Assembly (NCBI RefSeq): GCF_018130825.1
Contig: NZ_JAFCJS010000002.1
Span: 372,001 to 436,000, forward strand
Direction of reading: 5' to 3'
Length of the DNA: 64,000 nt
Source: Bradyrhizobium liaoningense
GTDB lineage: Bacteria; Pseudomonadota; Alphaproteobacteria; Rhizobiales; Xanthobacteraceae
The notes beneath the pieces are model-generated. The model ran no database searches, was not told the DNA's origin, and worked only from the letters and a program-made list of their open reading frames with translations. Every line of letters begins with the position of its first letter. Within the stretch, counting starts at the first letter, position 1. The position numbers and the translations under genes are program-made. Shown piece by piece: positions 33,529 through 42,652 of the stretch.

Positions 33529-36500
33529 TGCCCTTGGACTTCGTGAAGCCCCTGGACCGGGGCCGCGCTGGTGTCACTGCTGTGATGCACCAGCGGCTTG
33601 TTGCCGGTGATGGTTCTGAGCAGCACATAGAACACCGGCGTCAGGAACAGGCCGAATACGGTGACGCCGATCATGCCGGAGAACACGGCAACGCCCATCG
33701 CACGTCGCATCTCCGAGCCGGCGCCGGTGGAGAGCACCAGCGGCAGCACGCCCATGATGAACGCCATCGACGTCATCAGGATTGGGCGCAACCGCAGCCG
33801 GCTCGCCTCGATCGCGGCGCGGATCGGCGTGCGGCCCGCGAATTCGAGCTCGCGCGCGAATTCGACGATCAGGATCGCGTTCTTGGCGGAGAGTCCCACG
33901 AGCACGATCAAGCCGATCTGGGTGAAAACGTTGTTGTCGCCCTTGGAGATCCAGACGCCGAACATCGCGGCGAGCAGGCCCATCGGCACGATCATGATGA
34001 TCGACAGCGGCAGGGTCAGGCTCTCATAGAGCGCGGCCAGCACCAGGAACACCAAGAGGATCGCCAGCGGGAACACCCAGATGCCGGAATTGCCGGCGAT
34101 GAACTCCTGATAGGTCAGGTCGGTCCATTCGAAGGCAAAGCCGGGCGGCAATGTCTCCGCCGCGATCCGCGTTGCCGCCTCCTGGGCTTGGCCTGACGAG
34201 AAGCCGGGCGCGGCGGCCGCGTTGATGTCGGACGACAGGAATCCGTTGTAGCGGATCGCACGCTCCGGCCCCGCGCTCTGGCGGATCTTGAGCAGCGCCG
34301 ACAGCGGCACCATGTCGCCGGACGACGAGCGCACCTTCAACTGCCTGATGTCGTCGGCACGGGCGCGGAACGGCGCGTCGGCCTGGACATAGACGGAGTA
34401 GGTGCGGCCAAACTTGTTGAAGTCGTTGACGTAGTAGGACCCGAGGTAGATCTGCAGCGTGTTGAACACTTCCGTCACGGGCACGCCAAGCTGCAGCGCC
34501 TTGGTGCGGTCGATGTCGGCGAACAGCTGCGGCACGTTGACCTGGAAGCTCGAGAACACGCCGGCGATCTCCGGTGCCTTCTGCATCGCCGCCATGAATG
34601 CCTTGGTCGCCTCGTTCAGCGCTTCATAGCCTAGGCCGGCGCGATCCTCGATCTGCAGCTTGAAGCCGCCGATGGTGCCGAGGCCGTTGACGGGCGGCGG
34701 CGGGAACATGGCGATGAAGGCTTCCTGGATGCCCGCATACTTCTTGTTCAGCTCGGCCGCGATGGCGGGACCGCTGAGCGAGGGATCCTTGCGCTCGTCG
34801 AACGGTTTCAGCGTCGAGAACACGATGCCGGCGTTGGACGAGTTGGTGAAGCCGGAGATCGACAGGCCCGGGAAGGCGACAGAACTCTCGACGCCGGGCT
34901 GGGTCAGCGCGATGTCGCTCATCTTGCGGATCACCTCTTCGGTGCGGTCGAGCGTCGCGCCATCGGGCAGGCGGGAGAAGCCGACCAGATATTGCTTGTC
35001 CTGGCCCGGCACGAATCCACCAGGCACCTGCTGGAACAGGAAGGCGGTGAGGCCGACCAGCACGATATAGAGGCCCATCACTGCGGCCTTGCCGGAGATC
35101 ACCTTGGTGACGGTGCCGCTGTAGCTGTTCGAGGAGTAGGTGAACGCCCGATTGAAGCGGCGGAAGAACCAGCCAAGGCTCTTCTCCATGACGATCGTCA
35201 GCTTGTCCTTCGGCTCGTTGTGGCCCTTCAGCAGGAGGGCCGACAGGGCCGGCGACAGCGTCAGCGAGTTGACCGCGGAGATCACGGTCGAGATCGCGAT
35301 CGTCAGCGCGAACTGCTTATAGAACTGCCCGGTCAGGCCGGAGATGAAGGCGAGCGGCACGAACACCGCGATCAGCACCATCGCGATCGCGATGATCGGG
35401 CCGGACACCTCGCGCATCGCCTGGTAGGTGGCATCGCGCGGTGACAGCCCGGCCTCGATGTTGCGCTCGACGTTCTCGACCACGACGATGGCGTCGTCGA
35501 CGACGATGCCGATGGCGAGCACCAGGCCGAACAGGCTGAGCGCGTTGATGGAGAAGCCGAACACGTGCATCACCGCAAACGTGCCGACGATCGAGACCGG
35601 CACGGCCAGCAGCGGAATGATCGAGGCCCGCCAGGTCTGCAGGAACAGGATCACCACCAGCACCACCAGCGCGATCGCTTCCAGCAGGGTGTGGATGACC
35701 GCCTCGATCGAGGAGCGCACGAACTGTGTGGGGTCGTAGACGATCTGGTAGGACACGCCCTCCGGCATGTTCTTCTTGATCTCGGCCATGGTGGCGCGGA
35801 CATGGTCGGAAATCTGCAGCGCGTTGGAACCGGGCGCCTGGAAGATCGGGATCGCCACCGCCTGCTTGTTGTCGAGCAGCGAGCGCAGGCCGTATTCGGA
35901 CGCCCCCAGCTCGATGCGCGCGACGTCGCGCAGGCGAACGACCTCGCCGCGCGTACCGGTCTTGACCACGATGTCGCCGAATTGCTCCTCGTTGGCGAGA
36001 CGGCCTTCGGCGTTGACGGAGAGCTGGAGATCGATGCCTTTGACGTTCGGGGAGGAGCCGACCACGCCGGCGGCGGCCTCGACGTTCTGCGACTGGATCG
36101 CCTTGACGATGTCGCTGGCGGTGAGGCCGTGCTCGGCCGCCTTCTGCGGATCGACCCAGACCCGCATCGAATAGTCACCGGCGCCATAGAGCTGGACGTC
36201 GCCAACGCCGTCGATCCGCGCCAGGCGATCCTTGACGTTGAGCACCGCGTAGTTGCGCAAATACGTCATGTCGTAGCGGCCGTTCGGCGACAAGAGATGC
36301 ACGACCATGGTGAGGTCGGGCGAGGACTTCTTGGTGATGATACCGAGCTGGCGCACCACGGCCGGCAGGCGCGGCTCGGCCTGCTGCACGCGGTTCTGCA
36401 CCAGCTGCGTCGCCTTGTCGGGGTCGGTGCCGAGGCGGAACGTCACCGTCAGCGTCATCGCGCCGTCGGTGGTCGCCTGGCTCGACATGTACAGCATGCC

Positions 36501-36725
36501 CTCGACGCCGTTGATCTGCTCCTCGATGGGAGTAGCCACCGTCTCCGCGATCACCTTCGGATTGGCGCCGGGATAGGTTGCGCGCACGAGCACCGAAGGG
36601 GGCACGACGTCGGGATATTCCGAGATCGGCATCGCGAACAGCGAGATCAGGCCGGCGAGGAAGATCAGGACCGACAGCACACCGGCGAAAATCGGACGAT
36701 CGATAAAGAACTTTGAGAGATTCAT
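33525..36725 (-). CDS. RND multidrug efflux permease (HAE1 / AcrB-like)
   Basis: The 1066-residue inner-membrane pump starts MNLSKFFIDRPIFAGVLSVLIFLAGL, as in all HAE1 proteins. It has the proton-relay GIVVDDAIVVVENVERN near residue 410 and the second-half FTQIGLIVLVGLSAKNAILIVEFA with the essential Lys. Periplasmic porter domains lie between helices 1-2 and 7-8. It trades protons for drugs, solvents or bile-salt-like compounds. The adaptor gene is immediately upstream, with a palindromic element between; no outer-membrane channel is encoded here. Confidence 0.96.
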   Translation of the reverse strand: MNLSKFFIDRPIFAGVLSVLIFLAGLISLFAMPISEYPDVVPPSVLVRATYPGANPKVIAETVATPIEEQINGVEGMLYMSSQATTDGAMTLTVTFRLGTDPDKATQLVQNRVQQAEPRLPAVVRQLGIITKKSSPDLTMVVHLLSPNGRYDMTYLRNYAVLNVKDRLARIDGVGDVQLYGAGDYSMRVWVDPQKAAEHGLTASDIVKAIQSQNVEAAAGVVGSSPNVKGIDLQLSVNAEGRLANEEQFGDIVVKTGTRGEVVRLRDVARIELGASEYGLRSLLDNKQAVAIPIFQAPGSNALQISDHVRATMAEIKKNMPEGVSYQIVYDPTQFVRSSIEAVIHTLLEAIALVVLVVILFLQTWRASIIPLLAVPVSIVGTFAVMHVFGFSINALSLFGLVLAIGIVVDDAIVVVENVERNIEAGLSPRDATYQAMREVSGPIIAIAMVLIAVFVPLAFISGLTGQFYKQFALTIAISTVISAVNSLTLSPALSALLLKGHNEPKDKLTIVMEKSLGWFFRRFNRAFTYSSNSYSGTVTKVISGKAAVMGLYIVLVGLTAFLFQQVPGGFVPGQDKQYLVGFSRLPDGATLDRTEEVIRKMSDIALTQPGVESSVAFPGLSISGFTNSSNAGIVFSTLKPFDERKDPSLSGPAIAAELNKKYAGIQEAFIAMFPPPPVNGLGTIGGFKLQIEDRAGLGYEALNEATKAFMAAMQKAPEIAGVFSSFQVNVPQLFADIDRTKALQLGVPVTEVFNTLQIYLGSYYVNDFNKFGRTYSVYVQADAPFRARADDIRQLKVRSSSGDMVPLSALLKIRQSAGPERAIRYNGFLSSDINAAAAPGFSSGQAQEAATRIAAETLPPGFAFEWTDLTYQEFIAGNSGIWVFPLAILLVFLVLAALYESLTLPLSIIMIVPMGLLAAMFGVWISKGDNNVFTQIGLIVLVGLSAKNAILIVEFARELEFAGRTPIRAAIEASRLRLRPILMTSMAFIMGVLPLVLSTGAGSEMRRAMGVAVFSGMIGVTVFGLFLTPVFYVLLRTITGNKPLVHHSSDTSAAPVQGLHEVQGH

Positions 36726-36826
36726 GGCTTTGCCCCTGCGCGAGAGACAGCTCTCCCGTTAGTCCGGAAGGCGGCTGAGCCCGCGCCCGGAATCGAGAAG
36801 TGTTGTCTTGGTCGGTCTATGACGTC

Positions 36827-36864
36827 GTCCTTCCGGGCTCGCATGATGCGCGGCCCGGAAGGAC
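36827..36864. repeat. Palindromic element between the RND adaptor and permease genes
   Basis: GTCCTTCCGGGC and GCCCGGAAGGAC are perfect 12-base inverted arms around a 14-base loop. The sequence type resembles the REP-like extragenic elements of Bradyrhizobium. Inside the operon, a hairpin here could stabilise or attenuate the mRNA between the adaptor and the pump. Confidence 0.7.
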
Positions 36865-36868
36865 GTAA

Positions 36869-38113
36869 CTAACGTTGCACTACGTCCTGATTGCTGTGGT
36901 TCGACGCCTGCTGCGGCCCGCGCGCGCCCATCTGTGCGATCTCCGTCTTGAGGAGGGCGCCGGGACGCACGCGCTGCAAGCCGTTGACGACGATGCGGTC
37001 GCCGGGCTTCAAGCCCGTGGTGACGATGCGAAGACCATCGACCGCGCCGCCGAGCGTGATCGGCCGGTACACCGCGCGGCTGTCGTCGCCGACCGCCATC
37101 ACGAACTTCTTGTCCTGGTCGGTGCCGATCGCACGCTCGTCGATCATCACCAAGGTCTGCTGCTTCGGCTGGCCCATGCGCACGCGGGCGAACTGGCCGG
37201 GGATGAGACGCCCGTCCTCGTTCTTGAACACCGCGCGGACGCGGATCGTGCCGCTCTGGCCGTTGACCTGGTTGTCGATGAGCTGGATGTGGCCTTTCGC
37301 CGAGAGACCGCCTGAAGTCGCCATCTCCACCGGGATCTGGTCGAGCTTGCCGCGCTGGCCGGTGCTATCTGCGATCGAGTTCAGTGCGCGCAGCACGACC
37401 TCTTCATCCGCATCGAAGGACGCGTAGATCGGGTTGACCGAGACCAGCGAGGTCAGCACGGGGGAGGCGGTGCCGGCGGCGACGAGATTGCCGACGGTGA
37501 CCTCGATCTTGCCAACGCGTCCGTCCACCGGTGCGCGCACCTCGGTGTAGTCGAGATTGAGCTTTGCGGTCTGGAGCGTCGCTTCGGCCGCCTTGACGTT
37601 GGCGATCGCTTCGCGATTGGCGTTGTCGCGCTGGTCATAGTCACGCCGGGTGACCACGGCGTTGCCGACGAGCTGCGCACCGCGCTCGAGCTCGCTCTGG
37701 GTGAACACGACGCGCGCTTTCGCAGCCTCGAGCTGGGCGGCGGCCTTGTCGACCTCGGCTGCATAAGGCGCCGGGTCGATCTTGAACAGCACATCGCCGG
37801 CCTTCACCAGCGCGCCTTCGGTGAAGTTGGTGGAGAGGATCGCACCGGCAACGCGCGGGCGCAGCTCGACGCGTTGGATCGCCTCGAGCCGGCCGGAGAA
37901 ATCATCCCACAGCACGGTCTGCTTGGGTTCGATCAGTGCGACCGTGACGGGGACGGCTTGTTCAGCAGCGGCCGCCGTTGCGGTTGCCTGCGCGGCACGG
38001 AAGTAGTGGCCGGTCGCGATCGAGCCGGCTACGGCGAGGGCGCCCACGATGGCGACGCCGCCGAGAAGGCGGCGGATACGGCCGGCGCGGAAGGTATTTT
38101 GGGAGGGGGGCAT
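36869..38113 (-). CDS. RND efflux periplasmic adaptor (MexA/AcrA-like)
   Basis: The 414-residue membrane-fusion protein has an N-terminal anchor, the barrel-sandwich half GRLEAIQRVELRPRVAGAILSTNFTEGALVKAGDVLFKIDPAPY (residues 70-114), a helical hairpin, and the return half LDYTEVRAPVDGRVGKIEVTVGNLV. The C-terminal membrane-proximal domain ends LKPGDRIVVNGLQRVRPGALLKTE. It pairs with the downstream pump. The gene is divergent from the TetR regulator at 38314 and from a palindromic operator. Confidence 0.95.
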   Translation of the reverse strand: MPPSQNTFRAGRIRRLLGGVAIVGALAVAGSIATGHYFRAAQATATAAAAEQAVPVTVALIEPKQTVLWDDFSGRLEAIQRVELRPRVAGAILSTNFTEGALVKAGDVLFKIDPAPYAAEVDKAAAQLEAAKARVVFTQSELERGAQLVGNAVVTRRDYDQRDNANREAIANVKAAEATLQTAKLNLDYTEVRAPVDGRVGKIEVTVGNLVAAGTASPVLTSLVSVNPIYASFDADEEVVLRALNSIADSTGQRGKLDQIPVEMATSGGLSAKGHIQLIDNQVNGQSGTIRVRAVFKNEDGRLIPGQFARVRMGQPKQQTLVMIDERAIGTDQDKKFVMAVGDDSRAVYRPITLGGAVDGLRIVTTGLKPGDRIVVNGLQRVRPGALLKTEIAQMGARGPQQASNHSNQDVVQR

Positions 38114-38129
38114 TTGCGCGCTCCAGATA

Positions 38130-38145
38130 TGTAGTGTTCACTACA
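38130..38145. promoter_or_regulatory. Palindrome in the RND/TetR divergent promoter, probable TetR operator
   Basis: TGTAGTGTTCACTACA has perfect 7-base arms (TGTAGTG/CACTACA) with a 2-base centre. It lies 17 bases upstream of the adaptor start at 38113, so a bound repressor would cover its promoter. The second divergent gene is a TetR regulator. Confidence 0.75.
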
Positions 38146-38313
38146 GATGTGGAGCTGGATATCGCAGCGCAAGATACTTATGTACCGTTCGCTAAGAAAA
38201 TTGTAGCCGCTTACCGCAAGAATGGGAAGGCGAAAGAGAAAATAAAGCGAGAACAATTAGATAGCATCGAGCGTTGATTGGGGCGAAGCGCCGATTGTGA
38301 GGAGACTGAAGAC

Positions 38314-38910
38314 ATGGGCATGGGACGCCCCCGCGAATTCGATGCCGATGTGGCGTTGGACCAGGCGATGGAAGTGTTTTGGCGCCATGGCTATGAGGGC
38401 GCCACGATTGCTCAGCTCACCGAGGCCATGGGCATCAACCCGCCGAGCCTCTATGCCTGCTTCGGCAACAAGGAAGGCCTGCTGAAGGCCGCGCTCGATC
38501 GTTACACCAAGCTGCGCGGCGCCTGGATGGACGAGGTGGTTGCTGCCCCAACCGCCCGCGAGGTCGCCGAGCGGATGCTGATGGGCATCGCCGACAAGCA
38601 GACCGATCCCGCCAATCCGCCCGGCTGCCTGCTCGTGCAGGGCGGCATCGCCTGCGGCACCGGCTCCGAGAACGTCCCCTTCGAGCTCGCCGCCCGGAGA
38701 GCCCAGAACGAGGACCAGCTCCGCGATCGTTTCATTCGGGCCAAGGCCGAAGGCGATCTCAAGCCGACGTCGGATCCCGCCGCGCTCGCGCGCTATGTCT
38801 CTGCGGTGTCCGTCGGCATGGGCGTGATGGCGTCGTCAGGCGCGGACCGCGAAGCGCTGCGACAGGTGGCTGATGTCGCCGTGCAGGCGGTCGAGGCGCA
38901 GTCGGGCTGA
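38314..38910 (+). CDS. TetR family regulator of the RND pump
   Basis: The 198-residue protein starts MGMGRPREFDADVALDQAMEVFWRHGYEGATIAQLTEAMGINPPSLYACFGNKEGLLKAALDRY, a typical TetR HTH of the subgroup with PSLYACFGNK recognition. The C-terminal domain has GCLLVQGGIACGTGSENVPFELAARR. GAGGAG lies about 9 bases before the ATG at 38314; an earlier start at 38278 is less likely. It is divergent from the RND operon with a palindromic operator between, so it is the probable repressor. Confidence 0.9.
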   Translation: MGMGRPREFDADVALDQAMEVFWRHGYEGATIAQLTEAMGINPPSLYACFGNKEGLLKAALDRYTKLRGAWMDEVVAAPTAREVAERMLMGIADKQTDPANPPGCLLVQGGIACGTGSENVPFELAARRAQNEDQLRDRFIRAKAEGDLKPTSDPAALARYVSAVSVGMGVMASSGADREALRQVADVAVQAVEAQSG

Positions 38911-38941
38911 ATTGAAAAGCGATATCAGCGTCGTGGCGCGA

Positions 38942-39550
38942 TCACTTCGCGCCGCCTATGAGCTTCATGATGCTTTCGACGAACTGATCGTCGTCAAGCA
39001 TCTCGGCTCCACCGATCTCGATCGCGTCCTGAAGCTCGACGCGGCTGTGCAGCCAGAATTGCACGAGGGCGCCGGCGGCACAAAACACGAGGCCGGTAGG
39101 CAAATCGCGGCGCAAGAGATCGGCCTGCTGCGCTCTCATGAATAGCGGGACCGCTTTTTCGCTCAGCCGGCGAGAGCGCGATTTGCGCTCGTCGCTCGGA
39201 CCGTCGAGCTGGCGCCAAAGGTTGATCCGGAACGCTTCCGGATGCTCGCGCCAATACCGCAGGTAAGTTCTGAGCGCGGTTGGAATTGACTGTGCATCGA
39301 GCGGCTCAGGGGAGATCGCGTCGCCCACATAGGCGAGAAACTCGCCGGAGGCCTGTTCGCCGACGATATTCCAGAGCTCTTCCTTGCTTTGAAAATGGTG
39401 GTGCAGCAGCCCCTGGGACACCTTCGCGCGCTCCGCGATGTCGCGCATCCGCGTGCCGTGAAACCCCGACTTCGCAAACTCCGTGCGCGCTGCGGCGAGG
39501 ATCGCCTCACGGCCGGCGACAGGGGAGTTGGGGGACCGGCGTGGGCTCAT
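38942..39550 (-). CDS. TetR family regulator of the TonB-receptor gene
   Basis: The 202-residue protein has GREAILAAARTEFAKSGFHGTRMRDIAERAKVSQGLLHHHFQSKEELW near residues 13-60, a clear TetR HTH, and an effector domain with LRYWREHPEAFRINLWRQLDG. The divergent TonB-dependent receptor gene and the double TGACTGGTCA-type sites between them make it the likely controller of receptor expression as well as its own. Its ligand is unknown. Confidence 0.9.
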   Translation of the reverse strand: MSPRRSPNSPVAGREAILAAARTEFAKSGFHGTRMRDIAERAKVSQGLLHHHFQSKEELWNIVGEQASGEFLAYVGDAISPEPLDAQSIPTALRTYLRYWREHPEAFRINLWRQLDGPSDERKSRSRRLSEKAVPLFMRAQQADLLRRDLPTGLVFCAAGALVQFWLHSRVELQDAIEIGGAEMLDDDQFVESIMKLIGGAK

Positions 39551-39592
39551 CTGCTACCTTCTAACTATTCTAAATCGCTTACGAATTTTATA

Positions 39593-39633
39593 TTGACTGG
39601 TCAAGCAGCCAGTGTTGACTGGTCAACCAGTCA
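39593..39633. promoter_or_regulatory. Tandem TetR operators (TTGACTGGTCAA repeated with 22-base period)
   Basis: TTGACTGGTCAA occurs at 39593-39604 and again at 39615-39626. The second copy extends into the perfect palindrome TGACTGGTCAACCAGTCA at 39616-39633 (8-base arms, 2-base centre). Two sites with a 22-base period, about two helical turns, fit two TetR dimers on one face of the DNA. Confidence 0.8.
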
Positions 39634-39656
39634 GTATTTGGAATTGCGTGGGAAAT

Positions 39657-41900
39657 ATGTGGTTGGGGTTGGGAAGCGGTGGTCAGCTCGGATGCGTTTC
39701 GCGAGCTGCGATTATGGTGACGGCATTCGGATTGCCGCTGGACGGCGCCCTGGCGCAGCAGTCGGTCGAACTTCCGGCGGTGTCTGTTGACGCGCCGGCC
39801 AAGAAGAAGAGGAGCAGCAGTGCCCGGGTTGCGCCGCGTCCGCCGGCCCCGGTCGCAGCCACGGTGACAGCCCGCAAACGGCCGGAAATCGAAACCGAAG
39901 TGCCGGTCAGCGTGACGGCGGTGACCGGCGCGAAACTGGAGGACATCTCGAAGACCCGCTCCAACGCCGATCTTGCCCGGAGCGTGCCGAACTTCAATTT
40001 CGTCGATCTCGGCGGTCAGGCTTCGAACCTCGCCAACATCCGTGGCGTCGGATCGTTCTCGCCGGTCTCGCCGGACGACACCTCCGTCGTCTTCTATGTC
40101 GACGATGCCCCGCAGTCGGTCTACGGCATCGCGCCAAATCTTCTCGACACCGAGCGCGTGGAGGTGTTGCGAGGGCCGCAGGGCACGTTGTTCGGCCGCA
40201 ATTCCCAAGGGGGCGCCGTCAACATCGTCTCGCGGCTGCCGACTTTCGACCGCGCGTTTTCGCTCACGGGCGAAGTCGGCACCAAGGGATATGCGCTTGG
40301 CGAGCTGATTGCGAATGCGCCCCTGATCTCGGACGTGCTCGCAGGCCGGATCGCCATGCGCTACGCAAATTTCAACGGCGACGTGCCCAACATCCTGCTC
40401 GGTGGCAACGATGCCGCGACGCAGATCGGGGCATTTCGCGGCAGCCTGCTCTACAAGCCGACGGACCGAACCACCGTCACCTTCAGCGCATCCTACAGCA
40501 AGGACGACGACACGATGCCGCGCTGGCTGCTGCGCGGGGCGCCGAACTTCCCCGTCAGCGCGGTGAACCCGCGCAATGAAGTCGACCGCGAGGGCCAGAA
40601 TTACAATCTGAAGGTCAGACACGATTTCGGGCCGGTCATTTTCGATTCCGTGTCGAATTTTCAGCGGACCAATTCGTTCCAGCGATCCGATCTGACCGAC
40701 TCGCTTGTCTTCGCCAAACTCACTGGCTTGCCCGCCGCCTTCTTCTCCACGCCCGGGGCGGATCTGGCCAAGGTCGGAATTGGCGAGAGCACATGGCTGC
40801 AGGAGCTGCGCCTGTCTGCGCCGCAGGGAAGCGCTGTCAGCTGGACCACAGGCCTCAACCTCTATCGAACCGAAGTCGAGCTCAACAGCGACACGCGATC
40901 GGTCACGCCTGCCTATGCGACCGCAACCGGAATTCGTGACAACAGCTTCGTCACCAACAGCTACGCCGGATTCGGAGAAGTGACGGTGCCGCTGGTGGGC
41001 GCGTTGAAAGGCGTCCTCGGGCTGCGCGCAACGCACGAAGACAAGGCGGCGGCCTATCGTTATCTCGGTGTCGGCACGCCCGGCACGGTTCCGGGCTATG
41101 CCCAGGACCTCAAGCTGAGCGATGATTTTCTCACGGGGCGCACCGGCCTGAGCTACGACTGGGCGCCGGAGGTCATGACTTACGCCACAGTCGCCCGCGG
41201 TTACGTCACCGGCGGCTTTCCTGCAAACTCAGTCAACAATCCCCTGGGCAAGCCGGAAGTCCCGTTCGCCGCCTCGACGAGCTGGACATACGAGACCGGC
41301 TTCAAATCCGAGCTCCTCGATCGCCGCCTGAAATTCACCGGCGCCGCCTTCTTCAACGACGTCAAGAACGGGCACCTGGTGGTCTTCGACGTGCCTTCGG
41401 CATCGTTCACGATCGCCGCGCTCGACTATCAATCCTGGGGTGGCGAGCTCGAAGCCAGCTTGCGCGTGACCCCGAACCTCGATCTGTCCGGCGGCATCGG
41501 CCTCACCCATGCCGAACTCGTCAACGTTCCCGCAGGCAGCGCCACCGGGGCGAAGAACGGCGGGCGCGTCCCGAACGTTGCGCCGGTCACTGCCAATGTC
41601 GGCTTTCAATACCAGGTGTCGGCCGCAGCGTTTCGCTTGAACGGCGATGTCTACGTCCGCGGAAATTATCAGTTCGTCGGAGCGCGCGCCGCCGATGTCG
41701 CCAACAGTTTCGATCTTGCGTCCTACGGCGTCGTCAACGGCCGGATGGGTTGGAAGGTGAGCAATTTCGAAGCCTATCTGTTCGCCAACAATTTGCTCGA
41801 TGAGCGCTACGAGACGTTCGGCCAGAGCTTTGGGACGGTTCAGTCGGTCCGCGTCGGGCAGGGGCGGATCGTCGGCCTGGGCGCGACGTCGCGGTTCTAG
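39657..41900 (+). CDS. TonB-dependent outer-membrane receptor
   Basis: The 747-residue protein (from the ATG at 39657) has a signal-like N-terminus ending LDGALAQQ. A plug domain follows, with VPVSVTAVTGAKLEDISKTRSNADLARSVPNFNF and EVLRGPQGTLFGRNSQGGAVNIVSR (residues 170-195). A long beta-barrel ends in an aromatic C-terminal residue (GLGATSRF). The class resembles receptors for organic compounds rather than classical siderophores. An upstream GTG at 39612 would overlap the operators, and 39714 is a possible shorter start. The TetR gene is divergent. Confidence 0.92.
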   Translation: MWLGLGSGGQLGCVSRAAIMVTAFGLPLDGALAQQSVELPAVSVDAPAKKKRSSSARVAPRPPAPVAATVTARKRPEIETEVPVSVTAVTGAKLEDISKTRSNADLARSVPNFNFVDLGGQASNLANIRGVGSFSPVSPDDTSVVFYVDDAPQSVYGIAPNLLDTERVEVLRGPQGTLFGRNSQGGAVNIVSRLPTFDRAFSLTGEVGTKGYALGELIANAPLISDVLAGRIAMRYANFNGDVPNILLGGNDAATQIGAFRGSLLYKPTDRTTVTFSASYSKDDDTMPRWLLRGAPNFPVSAVNPRNEVDREGQNYNLKVRHDFGPVIFDSVSNFQRTNSFQRSDLTDSLVFAKLTGLPAAFFSTPGADLAKVGIGESTWLQELRLSAPQGSAVSWTTGLNLYRTEVELNSDTRSVTPAYATATGIRDNSFVTNSYAGFGEVTVPLVGALKGVLGLRATHEDKAAAYRYLGVGTPGTVPGYAQDLKLSDDFLTGRTGLSYDWAPEVMTYATVARGYVTGGFPANSVNNPLGKPEVPFAASTSWTYETGFKSELLDRRLKFTGAAFFNDVKNGHLVVFDVPSASFTIAALDYQSWGGELEASLRVTPNLDLSGGIGLTHAELVNVPAGSATGAKNGGRVPNVAPVTANVGFQYQVSAAAFRLNGDVYVRGNYQFVGARAADVANSFDLASYGVVNGRMGWKVSNFEAYLFANNLLDERYETFGQSFGTVQSVRVGQGRIVGLGATSRF

Positions 41901-41922
41901 CGCTGCTTCCCGGAGGATTGAG

Positions 41923-42345
41923 ATGAAGCCCGATGAATTCACGCTGCATGACGTGTCCCGCTTTCCGCTGGTCGTCTTGTTCGGGCGCGCGCTGCCGCGC
42001 GGTTACGGTCCGACCTGGGTCAAGGAGTTCGATGCCTTGTTGAGCCAGGGGCAAGCATTCGCCCTGGTGTTTCCAAACTCCGCCGAGGACGAGGATCACG
42101 AGGACCAGAAGCTGCGAGCCCTGTTCCTGAAGGCGAACAAGGCGCGATTGGCCGAGAGATGCGTGGGCATCTTCAGCGTGGAGCGGGACATGGCGACCCG
42201 CCGCGCCAAACGTGCGCAGGGCAAGGGGCTCGCTGCGGCATTGGGAATACGTTTTCGTATCGCAGCGACGCGCGAGGAGGCGGAACGTCTTGCGGCTCTC
42301 GCGCTCGCCGGACTGTCCGTGCCCGACGATGTCGAAGGCGATTGA
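41923..42345 (+). CDS. Hypothetical protein downstream of the TonB receptor (140 aa)
   Basis: GGAGG lies 6 bases before the ATG at 41923. The 140-residue protein starts MKPDEFTLHDVSRFPLVVLFG and contains EDEDHEDQKLRALFLKANKARLAERCVGIFSVE. There is no signal peptide or membrane segment. The spacing of 22 bases from the receptor stop suggests one operon. It overlaps the start of the next small membrane protein. The family is not recognised. Confidence 0.7.
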   Translation: MKPDEFTLHDVSRFPLVVLFGRALPRGYGPTWVKEFDALLSQGQAFALVFPNSAEDEDHEDQKLRALFLKANKARLAERCVGIFSVERDMATRRAKRAQGKGLAAALGIRFRIAATREEAERLAALALAGLSVPDDVEGD

Positions 42346-42652
42346 CGCGGCCCCGTCATATCTGCGCATCGGCAAGCGGCGTCTGCGCATTCCGAGGCGG
42401 CGCGGAATCCGTATTGCCCTTGGTGTCGCTCTGCTTGTGCGCGGAATGCTTCCACCGGCCGGATTCGTGCTGTTGCCGGCCGCGCTCTCGCTGCTTTCCA
42501 TCGACATTCCGCGCATTCGCCGATGGCGCCGGATCATGACGGTCAGGATTGGGCGAAAGACAGCGAAGGCGGCGGGACGAATCCGCCGAACTCGCGTTCG
42601 ATCAGTCCGGCCAACGCAATCGTCGTCCGATCCTCGAGATACGGCCCGATGA
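42329..42652 (+). CDS. Small basic membrane protein (107 aa)
   Basis: The ATG at 42329 overlaps the preceding gene by 17 bases. The protein starts MSKAIDAAPSYLRIGKRRLRIPRR, has one hydrophobic hairpin (IRIALGVALLV and PPAGFVLLPAALSLLSIDIP), then RRWRRIMTVRIGRKTAK. The SxDIPxxRRWRR segment is typical of small two-helix membrane proteins of Rhizobiales. Its last 110 bases overlap the 3' end of the convergent amidase, which is unusual but not impossible. Confidence 0.55.
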   Translation: MSKAIDAAPSYLRIGKRRLRIPRRRGIRIALGVALLVRGMLPPAGFVLLPAALSLLSIDIPRIRRWRRIMTVRIGRKTAKAAGRIRRTRVRSVRPTQSSSDPRDTAR

